Positions 15,531 to 22,446 of a stretch of DNA of 24,610 nt are shown here, piece after piece. How positions within the stretch are numbered: position 1 is the stretch's first letter; every line of letters begins with the position of its first letter. The stretch comes from an uncultured Eubacterium sp. (GTDB taxonomy: Bacteria > Bacillota > Clostridia > Lachnospirales > Lachnospiraceae): NCBI GenBank assembly GCA_900548465.1, contig URKY01000037.1, forward strand, positions 1-24,610, given 5' to 3'. Position numbers and translations under genes: made by a program. The notes beneath the pieces are model-generated. The model did not search any database, was not told the origin of the DNA, and saw only the letters and a list, made by a program, of their open reading frames with translations.

Positions 15531-16037
15531 ATTAGCGAGTTATTAATCAACGAACAAATCAGAGATAAAGAAGTTCGTGTAATTGGAACACAGGGAGAGC
15601 AGTTAGGGGTTATGTCTTCCAGAGAAGCTATGAGATTAGCAGAAGAGGCAGAACTTGATTTAATTAAAATTGCTCCAAAAGCAAAGCCACCTGTATGTAA
15701 AATTATGGACTATGGAAAGTTCAGATACGAACAGCAGAAAAGAGAAAAAGAAGCTAAAAAGAAACAGCACGTTGTTGAAACAAAGGAAATAAGACTTTCA
15801 CCAAATGTTGAAATGAATGATTTAAAGACAAAGGCTAACAATGCCAGAAAGTTCATTGAAAAAGGTGACAAAGTAAAAGTTACTCTACGTTTCAGAGGTA
15901 GAGAAATGGCTCATATAAGTAGTAGTGCACATGTTTTAGACGACTTTGCCGCTATGCTGGAAGATATTGCACAGGTTAGCAAAGCAGCAAAATTAGAAGG
16001 CAGAAACATGACAATGTTTTTAGAAAAGAAGCGCTAA
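15531..16037 (+). CDS. infC: Translation initiation factor IF-3, AUU start codon
   Basis: IF-3 binds the 30S subunit, prevents 50S joining and checks initiator codon pairing. An ATG lies at 15612, but that would remove the first 27 residues of the N-domain. Upstream the frame is open and reads [18 protein letters not shown], the conserved IF-3 N-terminus. The only fitting start is ATT at 15531, nine bases after GGAGG (15517-15521). An AUU start is the classic E. coli infC arrangement, by which IF-3 represses its own translation. The resulting 168 residues match the family. The N-domain continues through [20 protein letters not shown]; the C-domain holds [18 protein letters not shown] and [12 protein letters not shown]. 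It is first in the operon with rpmI and rplT. Confidence 0.95.
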   Translation: MSELLINEQIRDKEVRVIGTQGEQLGVMSSREAMRLAEEAELDLIKIAPKAKPPVCKIMDYGKFRYEQQKREKEAKKKQHVVETKEIRLSPNVEMNDLKTKANNARKFIEKGDKVKVTLRFRGREMAHISSSAHVLDDFAAMLEDIAQVSKAAKLEGRNMTMFLEKKR

Positions 16038-16069
16038 GCTTCAAAAACATATTTAAGGAGGAAAGAAAC

Positions 16070-16267
16070 ATGCCAAAAATTAAGACAAGCAGAGCAGCTG
16101 CAAAACGTTTCAAAAAGACAGGAACAGGAAAGCTTAAAAGAAATAAAGCTTACAAGTCACATATTTTAACAAAGAAATCAGCTAAGAGAAAGAGAAATCT
16201 TAGAAAAGCAACAACAGCTGATGCTACAAATGTAAAGAATATGAAGAAGATTTTACCTTATTTATAA
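16070..16267 (+). CDS. rpmI: 50S ribosomal protein L35
   Basis: This is a 65-residue, very basic protein beginning [20 protein letters not shown] and containing [15 protein letters not shown], the standard L35 sequence; it belongs to the 50S subunit. AAGGAGG lies just upstream. It sits in the conserved infC-rpmI-rplT order, 32 bases after infC and 23 before rplT, and should share the L20-controlled leader. Confidence 0.98.
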   Translation: MPKIKTSRAAAKRFKKTGTGKLKRNKAYKSHILTKKSAKRKRNLRKATTADATNVKNMKKILPYL

Positions 16268-16290
16268 TCTGAAAGTAGGAGGAAATAGAA

Positions 16291-16647
16291 ATGGCAAGAA
16301 TTAAAGGCGGAATGAACGCTAGAAAGAAACATAATAGAGTATTAAAGCTGGCTAAAGGTTATAGAGGAGCTAGATCTAAACAGTACAGAGTAGCAAAACA
16401 GTCAGTTATGAGAGCACTTACAAGTTCATATGCAGGAAGAAAGCAGAAGAAGAGACAGTTCAGACAGTTATGGATTGCAAGAATTAATGCTGCTGCAAGA
16501 ATTAATGGACTTTCATACAGCAAATTTATGTATGGGCTTAAATTAGCAGGTGTTGAAATGAACAGAAAAATGTTAGCTGAAATGGCAGTTAACGATGTTG
16601 AAGGATTCGCAAAATTAGTAGATGTTGCTAAGGAAAAATTAGCATAA
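16291..16647 (+). CDS. rplT: 50S ribosomal protein L20
   Basis: The 118 residues begin [20 protein letters not shown] and continue with [20 protein letters not shown], typical of L20, an early 23S rRNA-binding assembly protein. In Firmicutes it also binds the infC leader to lower expression of its own operon, which fits the leader at 15353-15530. AGGAGG precedes the ATG. It is the last gene of the operon and a terminator follows directly. Confidence 0.98.
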   Translation: MARIKGGMNARKKHNRVLKLAKGYRGARSKQYRVAKQSVMRALTSSYAGRKQKKRQFRQLWIARINAAARINGLSYSKFMYGLKLAGVEMNRKMLAEMAVNDVEGFAKLVDVAKEKLA

Positions 16648-16668
16648 TTAATTTTAGAATTTAGAGAA

Positions 16669-16703
16669 AAGCGATGTGACTCTAATGTTACATTGCTTTT
16701 TTT
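16669..16703 (+). terminator. Terminator of infC-rpmI-rplT
   Basis: AAGCGATGTGAC (16669-16680) pairs with GTTACATTGCTT (16687-16698), 12 bp with two G-U, loop TCTAAT, then a seven-T run (16697-16703). Confidence 0.9.
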
Positions 16704-16737
16704 GTACTGATAATAAAATAAATGATAAGGAACGGAT

Positions 16738-18111
16738 ATGCAGGAAAGAGAAAAATTAAAGTCACGTCTTGGATTTATATTAATATCTGCAGGATGTGCC
16801 ATAGGAATAGGAAATGTATGGAAATTTGCTTACATAGCAGGACAGGGTGGCGGAGGAACATTTGTTATACTTTATCTGGCGTTTTTGCTTATTTTGGGAA
16901 TCCCCGTTATGTCAATGGAATTTGCCGTAGGACGTGCCAGCCAGAAGAGCCCTGTAAGAGCTTATAAAGCATTAGAGAAAAAAGGAACCAAATGGCATTT
17001 ACATGGATATATTGCCTTAATTGGTAATTATCTCTTAATGATGTTTTATACAACAGTGGCAGGCTGGATGCTATATTATTTTTATGGAATGTTAACGGGA
17101 AAGTTCCAGGGGCTTAATACTAAACAGGTGGAAGGTGCATTTGGGTCTTTACTAGGTAAGCCGGTAACCATGACAGTATGCATGGTAATAATTGTAGTGG
17201 TAGGTTTTCTGATATGCTCCATTGGACTTCAAAATGGTCTTGAAAAAGTAACAAAAGTAATGATGGTGGCATTACTTGCCATAATGGTAATTCTCGCAGT
17301 TAACAGTCTATTTATGGATGGAGCAAAGGAAGGACTTAAGTTCTATATGGTACCAAACTTTGAAAGAATGAGAGAAGTGGGAATTACAAATGTATTAGTT
17401 AGCGCTATGAATCAGGCGTTCTTTACACTTAGTCTTGGTATAGGTGCCATGGCGATTTTTGGAAGTTATATTGGAAAGGAACGTTCTTTGCTTGGAGAAT
17501 CAGTTACTGTTGCTGCATTAGACACTTTTGTTGCAATAGTATCAGGGCTTATTATATTCCCGGCATGTTTTACATTTGGTGTAGATCAGACTCAGGGACC
17601 GAGTCTTATATTTATAACACTACCTAATATTTTCAATAATATACCAATGGGGAGATTGTGGGGAAGTCTTTTCTTTATATTTATGACTTTCGCAGCCTTT
17701 TCTACTGTATTGGCAGTATTTGAAAATATAATATCCTGCGTAATGGACTTAACAGGTTGGAACAGAAAAAAATCCAGTATAATTAACATGATTGCAATGA
17801 TTGTACTTTCCCTTCCATGTGTATTGGGATACAATGTCTGGAATTGGAAAGGTTTTGAGATTTTCGGCGGTTCAATATTAGACTTAGAAGACTTTTTAGT
17901 AAGCAATATACTGTTGCCATTAGGTTCTCTGGTATACTTGCTGTTTTGTACAAGAAAAAATGGCTGGGGATGGGACAATTATGTTTCTGAAGCTAACACG
18001 GGAAAAGGTTTGAAAGTGAAAAAGTGGATGAAAGGATATTTAACATATGTTCTGCCTTTAATAATAATATTTATATTTATATTTGGAATATATGACAAAT
18101 TCTTTAAATAA
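16738..18111 (+). CDS. Sodium-dependent transporter of the NSS (SNF/LeuT) family
   Basis: This is a sodium:amino-acid-type symporter in the cytoplasmic membrane. It has 457 residues and about 11-12 membrane segments, the usual size for bacterial NSS members. Near the N-terminus GCAIGIGNVWKFAYIAGQGG is the unwound first helix that forms the substrate and Na+ sites in LeuT (AVGLGNFWRFP). AMNQAFFTLSLGIGAMAIFG is the helix 6 region, and FSTVLAVFENIISCVMD belongs to helix 8, which contributes to the Na2 site. The short tail has no regulatory domain. An AAGGAA-type site precedes the ATG at 16738. It stands alone between two terminators. The substrate cannot be read from sequence; hydrophobic or aromatic amino acids are typical. 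Confidence 0.95.
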   Translation: MQEREKLKSRLGFILISAGCAIGIGNVWKFAYIAGQGGGGTFVILYLAFLLILGIPVMSMEFAVGRASQKSPVRAYKALEKKGTKWHLHGYIALIGNYLLMMFYTTVAGWMLYYFYGMLTGKFQGLNTKQVEGAFGSLLGKPVTMTVCMVIIVVVGFLICSIGLQNGLEKVTKVMMVALLAIMVILAVNSLFMDGAKEGLKFYMVPNFERMREVGITNVLVSAMNQAFFTLSLGIGAMAIFGSYIGKERSLLGESVTVAALDTFVAIVSGLIIFPACFTFGVDQTQGPSLIFITLPNIFNNIPMGRLWGSLFFIFMTFAAFSTVLAVFENIISCVMDLTGWNRKKSSIINMIAMIVLSLPCVLGYNVWNWKGFEIFGGSILDLEDFLVSNILLPLGSLVYLLFCTRKNGWGWDNYVSEANTGKGLKVKKWMKGYLTYVLPLIIIFIFIFGIYDKFFK

Positions 18112-18120
18112 CACATAGAG

Positions 18121-18192
18121 AACACCTGATGTTTTATGGTATGTATCGGAAATGCGATATATATTGGTTAAGCATCAGGTGTTTTATTTTTA
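18121..18192 (+). terminator. Terminator after the NSS transporter, with an inserted small hairpin
   Basis: AACACCTGATG (18121-18131) pairs with CATCAGGTGTT (18173-18183), 11 bp, followed by TTTATTTTTA. The 41-base loop holds a second hairpin, TATCG/CGATA (18144-18159). Confidence 0.78.
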
Positions 18193-18337
18193 TGCAAAAA
18201 TAATCAGTACTGTTCACAGTTTAAACGCAAAAAAGCCTGTTTTTAAACACAAAGAATACTAATTAAATACACATTTCATAAATATACTAAATATTGGCAA
18301 TGGGAGAAAATCCCTTAAATGGACAGGAGGTATATTA

Positions 18338-18484
18338 ATGGGTGTTATAGAAATAAAAGACCTTGTAAAAAAATATGGTGAAAATACGGCGGTGGACCAT
18401 TTATCTTTTAATATTGAAAAGGGAAGAGTATATGGATTTTTAGGACCTAACGGAACAGGTAAATCCACTACCATGAATAATTAA
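18338..18484 (+). pseudogene. ABC transporter ATP-binding gene relic, cut just after Walker A
   Basis: AGGAGG (18325-18330) and an ATG start a clear ABC ATPase: MGVIEIKDLVKKYGE, then GFLGPNGTGKSTTM, an intact Walker A. After MNN a TAA stops the frame at 48 residues; a complete protein needs about 230-310. No Q-loop, signature or Walker B follows in any frame; the DNA changes to the leader of the Big_2 gene. The break right after the Walker A helix, with no sign of decay before it, indicates a recent deletion or replacement. It differs in sequence from the ABC relic at 8297. Confidence 0.85.
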
Positions 18485-18564
18485 CATAATCTACAATTTA
18501 AATTGATGAAAATTAATATTTATGTACAAAAATGCATAAAAATATATTGTTGTTCACTTATTGC

Positions 18565-18593
18565 TTGTAAATGTGATTGAAATGTGATACTAT
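18565..18593 (+). promoter_or_regulatory. Possible promoter of the Big_2 protein gene
   Basis: TTGTAA (18565-18570), 17-base spacer, TACTAT (18588-18593); predicted start near 18600, about 44 bases before the ATG. Confidence 0.5.
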
Positions 18594-18643
18594 TAAGTTG
18601 CCTTATTCTATAAAGCAAAACTTAAGATGGGAGAAGAGATAAC

Positions 18644-20635
18644 ATGAAGAAAATGAAGAAAATCATGGCTTTAGTTCTTGCTCTTACTATGGTATTCACA
18701 ATGAATCTCAATGTAACAAGTGCGAAAGCAAAGAAGGCAAAAGTAAAGGGTGTTAAAGTAACATCAGTTACAGGTTCAAAGAAGGTAGCTTACGTTGCAA
18801 AAGGCAAATCAGTTAAGTTATCAACAGTTGTTAATGTTAAGCCAAACAAGAAGGCTAACAAAGCTGTTAAGTACAAAGTATCAAACAGCAAAGTGGCAAC
18901 AGTATCAAAGAAGGGTGTAGTAAAAGGCAAGAAAGTCGGAGCTACAAAAGTTACTGTAATTTCTAAGAAAAACAGCAAGAAAAAGAAATCTATTACCATT
19001 AAAGTAGTAAAGAATGCTGTTAAGAAGGTTACTTTAAACAAGAAAAGAACGGTTGTAGGTATTGGTTCAACAGAAAAGTTAAAGGCTAAAGTTACAGCTC
19101 CTAAGAAGGGATCATTCAAGGCAGTTGCATGGAAGAGCTCAAACAAGAAAGTTGCTACAGTATCTAACAAAGGTGTTGTAAAGGGTGTAAAAGAAGGGAC
19201 AGTTAAAATCACTGCATTTGCAGCTGACGGAAGTAAGAAAAAGGCAGTATGTACCGTTACAGTTGGAAACAGCATTTCAAAGGTTGAAATTGCCAATGAG
19301 TTAGGCTCACGTTACAGTGATGCAATTAAAGTCAGCCTTTCATCAACTCAGGCTTTAGATAAGAATGATTTCACAGTTAATGTTAAATCTCTTAAAGAAG
19401 GCGAATTTAAGTATCAGATAAAGGTAGGAAGAGTCTTAACTGTAGATAATAAAAATTACATTATTTTGTTAAATGAAGATGTTTCAGTAGGAGATTTCGT
19501 TAAAGTAACTGCTAACAAATTAAAAGGAAATAAATCAGCAGAAGTAAGATTTTTAACTGATGCCACAGAAATCTATGATTTATTCTCAGGTGTGGTAAAT
19601 GATGAAGTATCAGATTATGTTGATTCGAGTGCTATGGTTGGATATTCAACTTCTACTGTTGAATCAGGAAGTCTTCCAAATGGATTAACATTTGATTCAG
19701 GAAGAAATTTGGTCAAAGGTACTGTAAAGAGTGTTACTAATAATCAGATTGTTATGTTCAAAAGAACAGATGAACTTGGAAGAGTTCAGAAAGTAAAAAC
19801 AAACTTCCTTTATGGTGATGATAATACACTTGTTGCAGAAAATAAGACAGTAGGTGCAAATGATGGAGACAAGATTTATGCACATCAGAGTATTAATGAA
19901 TATTTACGTGTAAGAGGTGGTTCAGGATCATATAAGTTTGAATTATTAGACACTTTCGGTGGTGCTTTTAAACTTGATGAAGATGAAGGAAGTTCTGCAA
20001 CTGTATACACAAGTGAAGGTGTAAAAGCCGGTACATATAATGTTCGTGTAAAAGCAATAGACGAAGATAAGCCGTCTTTAACAGCAGTAGCAACATTAAC
20101 AGTTGTAGTTTCAGAGTCATATGAAGTAAAAGTAAACGTTAAGAGTGAAAATGATGCAAATATTGTATTCTTTAACACAAAGACCGGCGACAGATATGGT
20201 GCATACAGTTATGACTGGAGTGAAGATGGAAAGCAGTATACATCAACAAAATATCTTCCAAAGGGAGATTACATGGTATATTCTGATAAATACGGAGTGA
20301 TAAATGTATTAGACAGTGTTACAATTTCTGGTAACAAAACACTAAACTATACTATAAACGGTTTGAAAAAACTCAATGTTAAGGTATATAATAAAGATGG
20401 TAAGTTGTCACAGGCAAACTTATACGTTAGAGTTTATAATGAAGAAGATGTAGATGATGACAATTATACTTCATTCTATAAACATGATGGTACAGTAACA
20501 ATTACTGATATGTATAACGGCAAATATGTCTTAAAATTATACAATGATGATACAGATGAACTTATTGCAACATCAAACGTTATAACAGTTAATAATGAAA
20601 CAACTTATGAATTCCGTACAAATTTAGCAGAATAA
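18644..20635 (+). CDS. Secreted Big_2/Ig-like domain surface protein
   Basis: This is a 663-residue secreted protein of unknown role. GGGAGAAGAG precedes the ATG. A signal peptide (MKKMKKIMALVLALTMVFTM, cleavage near TSAKA at about 27) is followed by two Big_2 domains, about 38-125 and 127-208, each with the motif SN(S/K)KVATVS(K/N)KGVVKG. This first third is extremely lysine-rich (about 57 lysines in 205 residues by eye). The remainder is neutral to acidic: an unassigned domain (about 210-320), a stretch with SLPNGLTFDSGRNLVKGTV like the He_PIG putative Ig fold, a beta-rich domain with a VRGGSGSYKFEL start, and a C-terminal Cna-B/carboxypeptidase-regulatory-like domain with NGKYVLKLYND. There is no LPxTG anchor or SLH domain, so it may be held by charge or released. 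It is monocistronic, with its own terminator. Confidence 0.85.
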   Translation: MKKMKKIMALVLALTMVFTMNLNVTSAKAKKAKVKGVKVTSVTGSKKVAYVAKGKSVKLSTVVNVKPNKKANKAVKYKVSNSKVATVSKKGVVKGKKVGATKVTVISKKNSKKKKSITIKVVKNAVKKVTLNKKRTVVGIGSTEKLKAKVTAPKKGSFKAVAWKSSNKKVATVSNKGVVKGVKEGTVKITAFAADGSKKKAVCTVTVGNSISKVEIANELGSRYSDAIKVSLSSTQALDKNDFTVNVKSLKEGEFKYQIKVGRVLTVDNKNYIILLNEDVSVGDFVKVTANKLKGNKSAEVRFLTDATEIYDLFSGVVNDEVSDYVDSSAMVGYSTSTVESGSLPNGLTFDSGRNLVKGTVKSVTNNQIVMFKRTDELGRVQKVKTNFLYGDDNTLVAENKTVGANDGDKIYAHQSINEYLRVRGGSGSYKFELLDTFGGAFKLDEDEGSSATVYTSEGVKAGTYNVRVKAIDEDKPSLTAVATLTVVVSESYEVKVNVKSENDANIVFFNTKTGDRYGAYSYDWSEDGKQYTSTKYLPKGDYMVYSDKYGVINVLDSVTISGNKTLNYTINGLKKLNVKVYNKDGKLSQANLYVRVYNEEDVDDDNYTSFYKHDGTVTITDMYNGKYVLKLYNDDTDELIATSNVITVNNETTYEFRTNLAE

Positions 20636-20646
20636 TAAGTATAAAA

Positions 20647-20677
20647 AAGAACACCGGCTTATGCCGGTGTTCTTTTT
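20647..20677 (+). terminator. Terminator of the Big_2 protein gene
   Basis: AAGAACACCGGC (20647-20658) pairs perfectly with GCCGGTGTTCTT (20663-20674), loop TTAT, then T's to 20677; an A-run precedes it, so it can work in both directions. Confidence 0.93.
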
Positions 20678-20707
20678 AGAAAAAATAATTTTTATTCTAA
20701 AAAACAT

Positions 20708-20736
20708 TTGACATATTACATATAGTATGGTAATAT
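20708..20736 (+). promoter_or_regulatory. Sigma-A promoter of tRNA-Leu(AAG)
   Basis: TTGACA (20708-20713), 17-base spacer, TAATAT (20731-20736), 21 bases before the tRNA. Confidence 0.85.
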
Positions 20737-20757
20737 AACTCTTGCGTCAAATCGCAT

Positions 20758-20842
20758 GCGGAAGTGTCGGAACTGGCAGACGAGCAAGACTAAGGATCTT
20801 GTGAGCAATGCGCTCGTGTGGGTTCAAGTCCCATCTTCCGCA
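20758..20842 (+). tRNA. tRNA-Leu, anticodon AAG
   Basis: This is an 85-nt class II tRNA. The acceptor GCGGAAG (20758-20764) pairs with CTTCCGC (20835-20841), discriminator A (required for Leu). The anticodon stem is CAAGA/TCTTG and the loop CTAAGGA, so bases 34-36 (20792-20794) are AAG. The variable arm is GAGC/GCTC and the T-loop TTCAAGT. CCA is not encoded. It reads CUU, which is common in the genes here. An A at position 34 is unusual for a bacterial leucine tRNA; it would either stay A or be deaminated to inosine. Confidence 0.95.
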
Positions 20843-20851
20843 TTATTTTTT

Positions 20852-20876
20852 GGGAGAGCCATGAGCTCTCTTTTTT
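20852..20876 (+). terminator. Terminator after tRNA-Leu(AAG)
   Basis: GAGAGC (20854-20859) pairs with GCTCTC (20865-20870), extended by G-U pairs, followed by TTTTTT (20871-20876). It lies only 26 bases before pncB. Confidence 0.85.
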
Positions 20877-20902
20877 GTATATTTTGAAAAAGGAGATGTA
20901 AA

Positions 20903-22117
20903 ATGAAACTAAATCCAATAGTAACAAGTCTTCTGGAAACAGATTTATATAAATTCAGCATGGGACAGGCAATATACCACCAGTTCAGTGATTATAAGAC
21001 AACATGGACCTTTAAGTGCAGAAACAAAGATGTCCATTTCACAAAGGAGATGCTGGAAGAAATAAAAGAGCAGATAAAAGCCTATTGTCATTTGTCCTTT
21101 AAGGAAGAGGAACTTGAATATATAAAAGGGATTAAATGGATGAAAGAGTCCTACATTGATTTCCTGAGACTGTGGAAACCTAGATTTGAGGACTTTACAA
21201 TTAGTGATGACAGTGAATGCGGTCTGTCAATTGAGGCAAGAGGAACATGGCTTAATACATCTATGTATGAAATCCCGACACTTGCCATTGTTAATGAAGT
21301 GTATTTTAGGATGAAATATGATTACAAAGAATTGTTGGAGAGCTTTGAAGAGAAACTTATTGAAAAGATAAACAAATTAAAAAGTGGAGAGATTTACATT
21401 AGCACTTTTTCTGAATTTGGTTTAAGAAGAAGACTTTCTGCTGAAGCCCAGGAAATGGCGGTGGAGAAATTATCCCATTTAAATGACAACAATGACTGTG
21501 CTTCAAAGTTTATCGGAACAAGTAATGTTTATCTGGCAAAAAAATATAACGTAGTTCCTGTTGGAACAATGGCGCATGAATGGATAATGTGTGTTGGACA
21601 GGGTAATCATAAACACAATCCTGCATACTCTAACTGGTATGCATTGGATGCGTGGGTAAAGGAATATGGCATTTTAAATGGTACGGCTTTAACTGATACA
21701 ATAACGACTGATTGTTTCTTTAAAGATTTCCAACTTACTTTTGCAACATTATTTTCAGGAGTTCGTCAGGATTCCGGTGATCCGATGGAGTGGGGAGAGA
21801 AGATGATTAATCATTATAATAATCTTGGAATAAATCCTAAAGATAAAACACTGTTGTTTTCGGACGCCCTTGATTTTGAAAGAGCGGACAAAATCTGTAA
21901 AAGGTTTATGGACAGAACTAAGGTAGCTTTTGGGATAGGAACGTATATTTCCAACGATACATGTGTAGATACCCTTAATGTTGTAATGAAGGTGACGGAA
22001 TGCAATAATCAGGATGTTGCAAAAATTTCTGATACAACGGGAAAGGAAATGTGTAAGAATCCTGCATATGTTGAGTATCTTCAAAGATGTATCGACTGGA
22101 GATTAAAACATAAATAA
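20903..22117 (+). CDS. pncB: Nicotinate phosphoribosyltransferase
   Basis: PncB makes nicotinate mononucleotide from nicotinate and PRPP, the entry to NAD salvage (Preiss-Handler pathway), in the cytoplasm. The 404 residues match the E. coli-type family. It begins with SLLETDLYKFSMGQAIYHQF, the conserved (L)TDxYKxxMxxA start. STFSEFGLRRRLS binds phosphoribosyl groups, GTSNVYLAKKYNVVPVGTMA leads to His225, the likely autophosphorylated histidine, and FSGVRQDSGDPMEWGEK and LFSDALDFERA are conserved C-terminal blocks. AAGGAGAT precedes the ATG. No separate promoter is visible in the short gap after the tRNA terminator, so it may depend on read-through from tRNA-Leu(AAG). Confidence 0.97.
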   Translation: MKLNPIVTSLLETDLYKFSMGQAIYHQFSDYKTTWTFKCRNKDVHFTKEMLEEIKEQIKAYCHLSFKEEELEYIKGIKWMKESYIDFLRLWKPRFEDFTISDDSECGLSIEARGTWLNTSMYEIPTLAIVNEVYFRMKYDYKELLESFEEKLIEKINKLKSGEIYISTFSEFGLRRRLSAEAQEMAVEKLSHLNDNNDCASKFIGTSNVYLAKKYNVVPVGTMAHEWIMCVGQGNHKHNPAYSNWYALDAWVKEYGILNGTALTDTITTDCFFKDFQLTFATLFSGVRQDSGDPMEWGEKMINHYNNLGINPKDKTLLFSDALDFERADKICKRFMDRTKVAFGIGTYISNDTCVDTLNVVMKVTECNNQDVAKISDTTGKEMCKNPAYVEYLQRCIDWRLKHK

Positions 22118-22149
22118 TAAAATCGGCTTTGGCTGTTTGGAAAAAATGC

Positions 22150-22178
22150 TTGATATTTCCATTGGAATATGATAGAAA
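22150..22178 (+). promoter_or_regulatory. Possible promoter of tRNA-Leu(CAG)
   Basis: TTGATA (22150-22155), 17-base spacer, TAGAAA (22173-22178), 44 bases before the tRNA. The -10 is imperfect. Confidence 0.4.
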
Positions 22179-22221
22179 TATATATGGTTTAGCCCTATTA
22201 ACCTTTGAAAAATGGGATTTT

Positions 22222-22305
22222 GCAGTTGTGGCGGAATTGGCATACGCGCATGATTCAGGTTCATGTCCGGATTACCGGGTGTGGGTTCAAGTCCCATCAA
22301 CTGCA
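22222..22305 (+). tRNA. tRNA-Leu, anticodon CAG
   Basis: This is an 84-nt class II tRNA. The acceptor GCAGTTG pairs with CAACTGC (22298-22304), discriminator A. The anticodon stem is CATGA/TCATG and the loop TTCAGGT, so the anticodon is CAG (22256-22258), reading CUG. The variable arm is TCCGG/CCGG-like and the T-loop TTCAAGT. CCA is not encoded. A 20-base block across the T-arm is identical to the one in tRNA-Leu(AAG). Confidence 0.96.
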
Positions 22306-22320
22306 TATTTTTTTACATAA

Positions 22321-22363
22321 AAATGCTTATGCGTCGTCAAAAGACATTGCATAAGCATTTTTT
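22321..22363 (+). terminator. Terminator after tRNA-Leu(CAG)
   Basis: AAATGCTTATGC (22321-22332) pairs perfectly with GCATAAGCATTT (22349-22360), with a small GTC/GAC pairing inside the loop, then T's to 22363. Confidence 0.9.
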
Positions 22364-22364
22364 C

Positions 22365-22393
22365 TTCATTTTAGGAAAGAAATGTTGTATAAT
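22365..22393 (+). promoter_or_regulatory. Possible promoter of dgt-dnaG
   Basis: A perfect TATAAT at 22388-22393 follows a weak TTCATT (22365-22370) with a 17-base spacer, 54 bases before the dgt start. Confidence 0.45.
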
Positions 22394-22446
22394 TAAACAG
22401 GGTTCATAAAGGTTTGACGCAAGTCACATTTTTCGGAGGTATATAT

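Noticed and set aside
18259..18474. A 71-residue minus-strand open frame
   Set aside because: It is the antisense of the ABC ATPase relic, which has the clear Walker A motif and ribosome site on the plus strand.
18790..19296. A 168-residue hydrophobic minus-strand open frame
   Set aside because: It is the antisense shadow of the lysine-rich Big_2 domains (AAG/AAA codons read as CTT/TTT); it has no ribosome site and no family resemblance.
20758..20842. tRNA gene as an integration site of a mobile element
   Set aside because: No integrase, no repeated tRNA 3' end as att pair with foreign genes, and the intervening gene is the housekeeping pncB; the shared 20-base block is explained by both genes being leucine tRNAs.
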